Source of the DNA: Adineta steineri
Lineage: Eukaryota; Rotifera; Eurotatoria; Adinetida; Adinetidae
Length of the DNA: 64,000 nucleotides
NCBI GenBank assembly: GCA_905250115.1
Contig: CAJNOI010000111.1
Coordinates: 62,001-126,000 of the forward strand
Reading direction: 5' to 3'
Position 1 is the first letter of the stretch, and each line of letters opens with the position of its first letter. Positions 48,840-59,041 of this stretch are shown here, piece after piece. Made by a program: the position numbers and the translations under genes. Below the pieces are notes generated by a model that saw only the letters and a program-made list of their open reading frames with translations, searched no databases and was not told the origin of the DNA.

Positions 48840-51800
48840 ATGGCTTCCGGTTTTACATCATCAAAGAACTCAATTTATACAAAACGAGCTCTTCTCATTG
48901 GCAACAATGAATACAAGAACAATAGGCGACGTCGATATTGTACGAATGATGCTGAAGACCTTGCTAATAAATTATGTAGCATTGACTTTGAAATCACAGT
49001 TGATACTAATTTGACATATGCACAAATGAAGAGAAAGATCAAAACGTTTCACGATACGATAAATCCAGGTGATCTTATTCTTTTCTTTTTTGCAGGTCTT
49101 GGATGTCAATGGAGTCACCTAAATTTTCTTGTACCCGTTCATGATGATCAAATTGAAACAAATACTGATCTTGAATATCGAACAATAAATGCTCAAGCTA
49201 CGCTTGAAAGGATCATGAGTCGTCGTCCGTTAGCAGCTATATTTCTTCTTGATTGTTGTCGAAATAGTTTTGTACGCGAATCATCACATTCTAATGATCT
49301 TTCAAGTATGCGAGCGGTTGCTGATTCGTTTATTTGTTTCGCATGTGATGCAAATGAAGTTGCATTAGATGAATCAACAAATGGTCGAAATAGTATATTT
49401 ATATCTCATCTTCTTCAACATATTGATCAACCAAATTTAACTATTGATGAAATAATGTCTAATGTGTGTGATGGTGTAATGAAAGAAACAAACGATGATC
49501 AATGCCCATTTCGAGTATCTGCGCTTCGACGAAAAGTTTATTTAAATGAACAAATTACAAACGGTAAGTCTAGAATAATTTTTAATCGGTATAAATACGA
49601 AAAATACTTTGTAACATCATTTTATAATTGATAATTGAGAAGATTTCAAGCCTATGAAAATATCATCATCTTTTTTTTCCATTCTATTTTTATGATAAAA
49701 TAATGTGTGTAGTAAGACTGATTCATTCATAATATAAATAATTGCGGTGCTTTGAAAATAGCGCATCATTACATTTGTCGTCAACGTTTTGAGCGCAAAA
49801 TGTTTTCAAGATGAATTAATTTTATAGAATATATAAAGTAAATTACATTATTTATGAGATCAGCTTTGTATAAAAATAGACAAATATATCTCATTAGATA
49901 GTATCTATCGAGTTTTTGTAAAGTTTTGTATTTTTAAAATATATTTCACTGCAAACACGAAGCGGACTTAGGGGTAGGACAGTTCCATATTAGTTCTGTT
50001 CTTAAAAAATGTATAATAGTTCTTTTGACAGGAACTGAACTGTCTGAAAACTAGTTTTTCAGAAATAAAAACGGTTTTGAAACAGACCAGTTCCTCTGAA
50101 AGAACTGTTGAGACAGTTCAGTTCCCTTCGAAAGAACTGTATTGGCGGTTCTTTTGACCGGCTCATCTGAACTTGAAATTGTGAACTGTCCTATCCCTAC
50201 GCGGGCTACTTACAACATTAAAATTTTATATTTATCACTTTTATTGTAGAGCAACCGAATGATACAGTTTGTGCTCGCGTTGATGCTAATACACAAAAGA
50301 TTATAAATCAAGTAAAGGACGTCATGACACAGATGTATGAATTGTATGAGTTCACTACACCTCGCTACTTTTTCATATTACCGGCAAAGCACAGCAATTG
50401 GAAAATACTCAACAAGGTGCAGGAGTTGTATCATCTCCATTACAAACTCTATTTTCTATGTGAATGTTCAGATGAGCCCGATCAAATGCATGTAGCTCCA
50501 CATAACGGCTATTCAATTAAAAAAACAAGAGAATTCCTAGTCAAGTATGGACCTTATTTACGAACAACATTGAAAATTGCTCAAATTCTATTCAAACTTG
50601 GAAGTTTTGTTGTTCCACAACTAGATAGCGTGTCACAGGCTGCTAGTAGTGATGTAGATACGATCTTATCGACATTCAATAAGCAGAAAGAGATGCAGCA
50701 GCAACTAAACTTGGTTGAGAAATTACTCGACCATCAATGGACACAGTCAAATTCAACAATAGTCGGACAAGATAAGTCACGTGGATTGCCACTTCAAGAA
50801 CCAGATCTGCGTGAAGTTGAGAAGTATCTGGACGTTACCGATAATAAACGTAGTTTAGGAGACCTGTACCGAATAGTCACCGCTGATGGGCATGTGCGTT
50901 GGGTGTGCCTAGAGCACTATGACGATATCAGCTTTAATAATGCGATGCTCAAATATACCGATCAGCTGGAAGCCATGGGAGGTAAATTCGATCTGAATAC
51001 TAGAGAAGCAGTAATGAGTCCAAAGGATTCGAGTAGCAAGAGTGTCCAAATATTGTGTGAAGCACTCACCAAAGGTTTCAACGTTCTAAAATTAACATTT
51101 AAAGAGTGTAAACTTAAGGAAGATGATCTTGTCATGTTGCTTGATGTTGTCATTAATCGCTCTTCGATTCACTGTCTTAACATGTTTGCCGTTTCTGTTT
51201 TCAGTCGGTTAAGACTGATGAACTATGTCTGCAAATGCATGACTGCAGAATTCAATAATCAATCCTTCCAAGTTCGCTTCTACGATAATTTCCAAGATGG
51301 GCATACATCAATGCTTCATCAACTCTTGCTACAAAACAAGATACGTCGAACGTTCAATATTTCTGCTTCTGATTTTATGGATCACGAACGTGATCTTCCG
51401 AAGTTCTCTGAAACAAGAGGAATAGTGACAGGATTGATTGTGGAACATTCTAACAATGTTGATGTCATGAATGCTCTGTTCAATTCTAAAATGAAAACAT
51501 TATATCAACTAAAATTCAAAAATTCGTTACATATACCATCGACTTTATCATGTTTCTGTGAAATGTTGCAAATCAATCAAACACTTACAGAAATCGATAT
51601 TATGGATCAGACTGGTTTCGAAGACGAAACTTTCATTATTAATCTTTTGAATACTTTGAAAGAACACAAATCAATCAAGTATCTCAGTCTGCATGTACAA
51701 AATATTCAACCATCGGATGGAAAAGAAGCTAGTCTGATAGACTCATTGAAAAATGATCAATTTATTTCATGCCTTCGTATATCTGAATCTGTTATTACAC

Positions 51801-52125
51801 ATGATTTTACACAGGCATTTGTTCAAGCCACTCAAGAACATCACACGTTGAGGCATCTTGAGTTTTATCATAATCAAGTAAACATTGATGATGTTCAACA
51901 GCTAAAATCCTTATACGAGAACCAGAGTTTGATGTATCTGAAGATATCAGAACGGCCATATTGGTACGTAATGTTGGAAGAGACAAATGGGCGGCTGACA
52001 AAGGGTAAGAACTACGATATATATTTCATTTATTTTTCGGAAGATGCGAAAATTCGAAAGAGGGAGAGTAGATCAGATGGATACCTGAACACCTCAACAC
52101 TTGTTTATATTTTATAGCAGTCTGA
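48840..52125 (+). CDS. Caspase-like (C14) protein with His-to-Leu change, plus COR-like and LRR-like regions
   Basis: Exons 48840-49563 and 50250-52002, then 52118-52125 (a two-residue tail and stop). Retaining the last intron instead ends at 52117. Residues 15-240 are a C14 caspase/metacaspase-like domain: ALLIGNNEYKN, the TNDAEDL motif, the FFFAGLGCQW segment and LDCCRN. The catalytic Cys (DCCR, residue 140) is kept, but the His of the usual GHG motif is Leu87 (CTT at 49098-49100), so proteolysis is doubtful. Exon 2 has a region starting PRYFFILPAKHSNW and continuing LYFLCE, as seen near COR/ROCO-type and immune-type proteins, then leucine-rich-repeat-like sequence (LKLTFKECKLKEDDLVMLL). 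Role inferred: signalling or cell-death adaptor. Intron 1 holds a MITE. The phase-1 donor at 52003 could also join the NHL exon at 53271. Confidence 0.75.
49969..50199. mobile_element. hAT-like MITE in intron 1 of the caspase-like gene
   Basis: The ends TAGGGGTAGGACAGTTC and GAACTGTCCTATCCCTA are inverse complements. The flanks AGCGGACT and CGCGGGCT match at six of eight positions, fitting an old 8-bp hAT target duplication. Inside, AGTTCTTT/AAAGAACT words repeat in both senses. It is 231 bp and non-coding. Confidence 0.7.
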
Positions 52126-52129
52126 CGTA

Positions 52130-53265
52130 AGATCTTATTCGATCTCTAAGCTCTGTGTGTGCTGGTACGGCTTAGCTTTTAAAACATTATCACATCTATA
52201 TCTTATCCTTGTAACAGCAGGACGTCTCACGATCAAAATCTCTTTTAACAATGAAAAACTTCATTTCAATTCGTCGCATCTTGTGTTAGCGTAACGTGTG
52301 TCGAAACGTAAAAAAGGTAGAATAGATCACTATTCGAATATTATCGAAATTTATTTTTCTCAAACGTTTATCGATGTTTGCTTTTATCCAACTAAGATTA
52401 TTGACATGACTTATGATAAACGATCATATCCATGACATTTTCTACTTTTTTCGCCTTAAAATGTTTATCGTCCCCATTTGTAGTCCAAAAATTTCAAAAT
52501 GAACTACACTGAGTCCATTAGAGTAATCATTGTTCCAGGATGAATGCTACAGAGAAGTGTCGAGAGTAAGCTTTACATGCTTGATTTTTGTCCACAATAT
52601 ACATACAGTATGGGTTGTAGAGGCGTTGATCATCATATTTACATAAAACTCATTTAAGATTAGATTGAAAATCAAAAATCTTTTATTTAAAAGGTTTAAA
52701 ATAATGTTTTTTGATATTGTAATGATTAGCAAATAAACAATTTCAATTCTTTTTCAATTCAAAATAAAAATAAATTATTTACCGACAAAATAGAAAATGT
52801 AGAAAGATAAAACTAGATTTATGAAAAATAGTCATATTTGGATAAATATGAGAAATATAAACGTTTTCTTTTTATATCAATTCGATGTATTTATACAAAT
52901 TGCATCAAGAAAAAAAGTTAAAATAGTTTTGTATCATTATGAACAATATTGACAATTCTTTTCTCATTCATTTTATTCTCTTTTATTAAATTGATTTCGA
53001 TATGAATGCGATTAATTCTTCATACTTTAAGATCTATTTTAAAAAATCATCAGAACCAAAGATAAAAAAATCCATTCAAATCAAATTAATTAAATTTATT
53101 TTCAAATAGAGAAACAATTTTATTAAATAAATTTTAAATTAGATTGAATTCAAATTACAATTAAATTAATTTATATCATTTTTATTTTATTACATTTTAA
53201 AATAACAATTTTTTATTTACATTTATATATCAGTTTCATTCAAATATAAATAAAATCGTTTTTCT
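52130..53265. other. AT-rich stretch between caspase-like gene and NHL exon
   Basis: No coding motif. It is either intergenic or a 1.27-kb intron joining the caspase-like gene to the NHL exon. Confidence 0.4.
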
Positions 53266-53270
53266 CTTAG

Positions 53271-54202
53271 AGCAATCTTTTCTTTTCAATCATATTAATA
53301 TCAAAACAAAATGGAAACAACATGGAGTTACTATTGCTGGAGGAAATAAAAGTGGCAATCAGTTAAATCAACTCGATCATCCTCGTAGTATCTATATTGA
53401 TGATGATCATCAAACTATTTATATTGCTGATTGGGAAAATCATCGTATTGTTGAATGGGAATATGGAGCAAAGACAGGGCAAATTGTTGCAGATAGAAAT
53501 GAATATGGAAATCGAAGTGATCAATTAAGTGGTCCAAGAGATATGATTGTTGATAAAACGAATGATTCTATTATAATTTCTGATTATGGAAACAGTCGAG
53601 TGGTACGATGGCCTCGTCAAAATGATAAAAAAGGAGAAACAATCATTTCTAACATTGATTGTTATGGTCTGACAATGGATAAAAATGGAGATCTTTATGT
53701 CTCTGACTATGCGAACAACGAAGTGAGACGATGGAAACAAGGAGAGACAGAAGGAACAATAGTTGCAGGTGGAAACGGACAAGGAAATCAACTCAATCAG
53801 CTTCATCTTCCTACTCATATCTTCGTTGATGAAGATCACTCAGTTTATGTATCAGATCTCTACAATCATCGTGTGATGAAATGGATGAAAGGGGCAAAAG
53901 AAGGTATTGTTGTTGCTGGTGGAAATAGTGAAGGAGATAGTTTGACACAATTGTCTAATCCTTATGGAGTGATTGTCGATCATTTGGGTAATGTTTATGT
54001 GGCTGACCGTGATAATCATCGAATAATGCGTTGGTGTAAAGGATCTAAGGAAGGTAGTATTGTTGTTGGTGGAAATGGAAAAGGAGAACAACGAAACCAG
54101 TTTAATTATCCCAGAGGTTTAACATTTGATGTTCAAAGTAATCTTTATGTTGTCGATTGTTGGAATCATCGAATACAAAAATTTGATATTGATTTGTATT
54201 AA
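53271..54202 (+). CDS. NHL-repeat protein, 3' exon with about six repeats
   Basis: The exon starts after TCTCTTAG (phase 1) and ends with TAA at 54202. About 310 residues form six NHL blades with VxVAGGNxxGNxLNQL turns and IYIADWENHRIVEW, LYVSDYANNEVRRW, VYVSDLYNHRVMKW and VYVADRDNHRIMRW strands. The first ATG, at 53310, is out of frame, so an upstream exon is required. NHL propellers bind protein or RNA partners. This subtype differs from the receptor-type NHL domains in the window (WK/WM blades, AGGNG turns). The upstream exon could be the caspase-like gene: its donor at 52003 has the same phase, and its own exon 2 also begins with GluGln. Confidence 0.8.
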
Positions 54203-54209
54203 ACTTGTT

Positions 54210-55420
54210 GAGATTGATGATGAAATGAATAATTAAATTTTTTGTGAAAATATTATTGTTTATTTTGATTGAAAACTAAATAAATGTAAAAATTCAAAAT
54301 GAATTTTTGTTAATAATTTAATTAACTTTGATTTATTTGTTAGTTTTGTTGTGGTTGATTTAATACTGTATTTTAATAATTAAGATAAGATTTTGTGATT
54401 CCATTGAGATACATATCGAAGGGAGTTTTAAATTCTATTGAATATGTGATACCTTGAGAGAATAGAAAAGTAACATGGAAGAATATTGTGGTGTTTTAAA
54501 GTTGTGAGTATATGAATAAATAAAATGAATGATAAAATGAAATAGATCGAATTAATGTTTTTTGTGTAAATAAAATTATTTTTAAAATACATAAATTTAT
54601 TAGTTGATTTAAGTTAATCTATTGTGTTGAGAATAATGATAATGAAATATTTGTTATTTCAATTTTGAATTTATTAAGTCTGATAAAGTGATAAGAGGAA
54701 TTGATCGATTTTGTGATAAAATAAGGTTTGATGATATCGTTTTTTGTCAGCATTGAAATAATAAAGAAAGAACAAGAGATAATAGTGACGATGTTTTATA
54801 AATAAAATATGAATGATAACTAAGATGATTTATTCACAGAATTGATTTTAACAAATTTCAAATAAATAAATTAGATAATTTATCTTCCTCAATCAATTGA
54901 AAAGAAAGAAGAATTGTAAAATATATGAATAATTATTATATTATTTTCTTGAGATTTGTATGGAAAAAGTTAAAATAAAAAACTGATTGAAAGTTGAATG
55001 ATGTACAATATGATTATCTTTATCATAGCATAGAATGACAAATAGATTTGATTTTATGATAAATATATTCATAAAGTGACAAAAATGATTGTTATTGAAT
55101 AAGATTTACTATTTAAGAAATTATTATGAAATTTGATTAAAGAAAATTATATTGAAATTAATTTGTTATTCTAGTAAAAATGAAATGAAAATTGTGTCTC
55201 TATGATCATCGTCATATGTTTATGTGTGTTTAATAAAATGGCGATAAATCATAATTGAATATAAATTTGATTAATAAAATCTATAATGGAACATACCATG
55301 ATTATTTACACATTATTGCTTTTCTACGGTGCGATATTTACCACATTTTACTTTTACTCAAGAATAGTTAGTGATGAGTATAAATATTCACCAAATAATT
55401 GCTAAACGACAATAGATGTT
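54210..55420. other. AT-rich intergenic DNA
   Basis: Strongly AT-rich with many stops in all frames. No feature recognised. Confidence 0.5.
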
Positions 55421-55424
55421 ATTG

Positions 55425-55535
55425 TGCTACAAAAAAATATATTTATAAAATTTAAAAATCAATACAAAATGCATTCATTCATAAATTATTGTCTAGAATA
55501 TTTCATGAATCGAAAAAATTTAACGACTAAACTTC
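55425..55535. repeat. Direct repeat, left copy, flanking the intact NADAR-oxidoreductase unit
   Basis: Matches 58881-58989 in the same orientation with about nine differences (shared core AAAATGCATTCATTCATAAA then TTATTGTCTAGAATATTTC). It is non-coding. Confidence 0.85.
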
Positions 55536-55539
55536 TATC

Positions 55540-55609
55540 TTGAGGGTGTGAGTGAGATTGTTGGTATATCAGTAATATTTCTGTCATGTCATACCCACAC
55601 TCTCACGAA
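55540..55609. repeat. Telomere-like inverted repeat (copy 13)
   Basis: The left arm CTTGAGGGTGTGAGTGAGAT faces the right arm ATACCCACACTCTCACGAAG, with a ~32-bp spacer. It sits immediately inside the left direct repeat that flanks the duplicated gene unit. Confidence 0.65.
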
Positions 55610-56535
55610 GAATGTTTTATCTTTAACGGTGTACGGGTGTCCTGATTCGGATGAGAATGTACGTATAGTAATTATATTCATCTATTAACCATTTTCACTC
55701 ATCTATACACTCAATATCGTTTAACACATGTTCTTGAAATAATTCTAAAATCTATATTCTTTCACTTATGATACTAATGTCAGATATCATTAATAAATAA
55801 ACACAAATATCTTTTCATTGATCATTTATACAGACTTAAAAAATTGGATTACCTGATGAATTCCAAAGAACTTCGTTGTTTTGCTTAATGTGACTAGAAA
55901 TGAAGAAACACTCATCGACTCTATAATTTATCATATATAATTGTTATTTTTCATTCTAAAGATAATGCGACGTCTCCATCGACCTATCTCGAGGATGATA
56001 TTCAGGAGCTATTCTCAACATTCTCTAATTCAAAAAAAAATTAATTTTTGTTAACACTTATTTTTCTAATATTTATTATCTTAAATTAGAAAGTGGTCAT
56101 CCTTTAATAACAAATATTGCTTTTTCTTTGAAAAAGTCAGTTGAGTAACTTCCATTCGATCAGAAGTTTGCAAAAACTATTCTCAGGATAACTGATTATG
56201 GCTCATGTTGAAAAAATACGCTTTATAATTCTAGAATCAGAGAAACACATTGATTTTTCACTTTTTATCATCAGATCATACATACTAAAGGTTAAAATTT
56301 GTCATTGATAAATATTCTTTATGAAATAAATTAACAGAATATAAGTTATAGCGAACATGATTTAGTATTTATTCTGATTCTGTAACGAAAAATCAAGTAA
56401 TATATCTTCAGGTAAAGACGACTAACTACATTTAACGTTACGAGCCAATCAAAGGAGATATTATTCTTTCTTTCTTTTTCCACTATACCTTTATAAAAAA
56501 AAGGCGTGCGAATATTGTTTTTATATATATTTACC
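55610..56535. other. AT-rich spacer upstream of the intact NADAR gene
   Basis: No gene recognised. Homology with the first copy of the duplicated unit begins near 56520. Confidence 0.4.
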
Positions 56536-56599
56536 ATACGTGACAAAAAAACGAAGCTTTACATATTATAAAACACAAGATTTTAACAAAACAAAGAAT

Positions 56600-57064
56600 A
56601 TGACGGATGAACCTATTTATTTCTATGATCTTGATGCACCATATGGTGAATTTGGTAATTTTTATCCGGCTCCAATTCAATTAGATGGACTCACTTGGCC
56701 AACAAGTGAACAATATTTTCAAGCACAAAAGTTTATTTTACAAAGAGAGCAATATATGCATATTTTAGAATCACCTACTCCTCGAAAAGCATTTGATTAT
56801 GCTCGAGCTCATACTTCATTAGTACGTTCCGATTGGGATTATGTAAAAGATGATATTATGTATGACGCATGTTTAGCAAAATTTCAACAACATCCAAAAC
56901 TGAAAGAATTATTATTATCGACTGGTGATCGTACTTTAATTGAACATACAAAAAATGATTCTTATTGGGGTGATGGAGGAGATGGAACAGGAAGAAATCA
57001 ATTAGGAACTACTCTGATGAAAGTTAGACACCATCTTAGCCATCATCATAATGATCATCATTAA
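56600..57064 (+). CDS. NADAR-domain protein (YbiA/DUF1768 family), intact copy
   Basis: The start MTDEPIYFY is chosen because it aligns with the copy-1 start and the family start. An upstream in-frame ATG at 56540 would add 20 residues. The 154-residue frame covers one NADAR domain: YGEFGNFYPAPIQLDGLTWP, SEQYFQAQKF, then LLLSTGDRTLIEHTKNDSYW, GDGGDG and GRNQLGTTLMKVR. The Glu of SEQYFQ and the Trp/Asp of YWGDGGDG correspond to the conserved pocket. Known relatives cleave N-glycosidic bonds in riboflavin intermediates or remove ADP-ribose from nucleobases; the substrate here is unknown. The family is mainly bacterial, fungal and protist, so horizontal origin is plausible. It is intronless and followed at 57499 by the oxidoreductase in the same order as in the first copy. 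Confidence 0.85.
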   Translation: MTDEPIYFYDLDAPYGEFGNFYPAPIQLDGLTWPTSEQYFQAQKFILQREQYMHILESPTPRKAFDYARAHTSLVRSDWDYVKDDIMYDACLAKFQQHPKLKELLLSTGDRTLIEHTKNDSYWGDGGDGTGRNQLGTTLMKVRHHLSHHHNDHH

Positions 57065-57498
57065 AATTACAAACTTTATTAGAAAAGACAGTTTTTCTAT
57101 ATGAACTAATAAATCTTTGAATTATAATTTATTTTATTTGTATTCCTTTCAGACTCTGTTGTATCATACATGTGACGCATACTATCTCTCGCTTATACAA
57201 TGTGTATACAAAAAAAAAAATAGAAAGAAAGAAAGAATGCATCCATTACATATAAATTTCAGCCTCTGTCCTAGACGTCTATTGGTGTTTTATTGAGAGA
57301 TAAGAATGACTCACAAGCTTACACATTCTAATCCATACAATTAGTTTGACAGACATAAATTGAATATCAACGTGAATGAGGGATTATATTTTCTTGTTTT
57401 ATTGTGTCTTTTATATAACACAATAACACTATCATTTCTCCTTTATGACATGTATCTTTAATACTTTTTCGTTTATTTTCATTCGAAAAAGATCAAAC

Positions 57499-58816
57499 AT
57501 GACAACCGCCGATCATAGTCAGATGATGAAGCAATGGCAGTTCACAAAAGCTGGAAATCCTCGAGATGTTTTAACAATGGTCGAAGTACCCATCCCAACT
57601 ACATGCGCCGATGATGAAGTACTTGTACAGATTAGTCATGTTTCATTGAATTCGTCGATAGCATATCGGCTTATAGCATATTATGGTGTCGTCGATCCCA
57701 TAGGTGCATTCATAGGCAGACCTGCTGTGCCCGAAGTGGACTTCAGTGGAATTGTCTGTGATTTACGAGGTGCAAATGTAACAGAATTTAATACAGGTAA
57801 CATTAATCAATTACATTTTAGTTTGTCAACAATTCGTAATTTTTTAAAAGGTGATCGAGTATGTGGAACCGGTCCTACAGGCATTCGAGATATTACACAA
57901 GGAGTGCTACGTGAGTATGTACTTGCAAAGCGTGGTCATATCGTCAAGGTACCTGATAATATCTCACTTAAGGATGCTTCATGCTTCACAGCTACAGGTA
58001 CTAACCATTTTTACTTTTCTAGTATAATATATATATATATTTTAGTCTACACGGTATATTGTTTCTTAGTTGAAAGGGCTAACTTGAAGAAAGGAGAGAA
58101 GGTTTTTATTAATGGTGGATCAGGAGGCGTCGGTGTAATGGCAATTCAACTGGCGCGTTCAATTGTTGGACCTACAGGTCTGGTAGTAGCAACATGCTCT
58201 CCAGCCAAAAGCGATATTGTTCGAAATCTAGGCGCAGACGAAGTATGCTTTTTTTCCTAAGAATAAATACATTTACTTTTTTAATAAGGTGATAGATTAC
58301 ACATCACATGTTTTGCCAGATTATCTTCGAGAGCACTACAGTTCACGTCCATTTGATGTAATCCTCGATACTGTAGGTAGTGATCATGCACTCTACTCCA
58401 ATTCACCCGATTATTTGACACCCTCGGGTTTGTTCTGTACTGTTGGCATAGTCGAATTTGGTAATCTATGATTAATAATAAATCATATTCTATTTTTGAT
58501 TGATTAACTCGTGTTTCTTTCTATTTTAGGTTCTACAGTATGGTTGGCTACAAAGAGAATCTTACAATTCTTAAGTGCAATGGTTGTACCTGTCTATCTT
58601 GGAGGTGTACCTCGCAGACATATATTCGAGGGTGTCAGACCGAATCACTCACGAATGGTTGCTTTGGCGAAGTTAATTAAAGAAGGAGCTATGAAAGCTG
58701 TGATTGATTCTACATATAAATTTACAGATGCACTCGATGCCTATGATAGACTGATGTCTCGTAAAGTAACAGGAAAAGTGGTTATTGAGGTGAATGATCT
58801 TGACAGAGTAACTTAA
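57499..58816 (+). CDS. MDR-superfamily oxidoreductase (quinone oxidoreductase/YIM1-like), intact copy
   Basis: Five exons: 57499-57796, 57851-57997, 58046-58242, 58289-58460 and 58530-58816. Short GT-AG introns sit at the same places as in copy 1. The start ATG lies in the context AAACATGACAAC, also kept in copy 1. The N-terminal GroES-like domain has no structural-zinc Cys cluster. The Rossmann half shows VFINGGSGGVGVMAIQLARS, then ATCSPAK and LGADEVIDY, which predicts NADPH binding. The end LDAYDRLMSRKVTGKVVI is typical of the family. Likely reaction: NADPH-dependent reduction of a quinone or enone; the substrate is unknown. Because copy 1 is broken, this is the working gene of the pair in this window. 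Confidence 0.9.
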
Positions 58817-58880
58817 TTTTACTAAATAAAATATAATCCTTATGCCTGCTTGATGAATTATCTTTTGCTTTACAATAATT

Positions 58881-58989
58881 GCTAGAATAAATATATTTAT
58901 AAAATTTAAAAATCAGTGCAAAATGCATTCATTCATAAATTATTGTCTAGAATATTTCTTGAATTAAAAAAATTTAACAACTAAACTTC
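58881..58989. repeat. Direct repeat, right copy
   Basis: Matches 55425-55535. Homology between the two gene-unit copies stops at 58880, exactly where this repeat begins. Confidence 0.85.
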
Positions 58990-59041
58990 CATTGTATGCA
59001 TTGTTTGGATGATTTTATCGACAATATACTTAAGAGACAGA

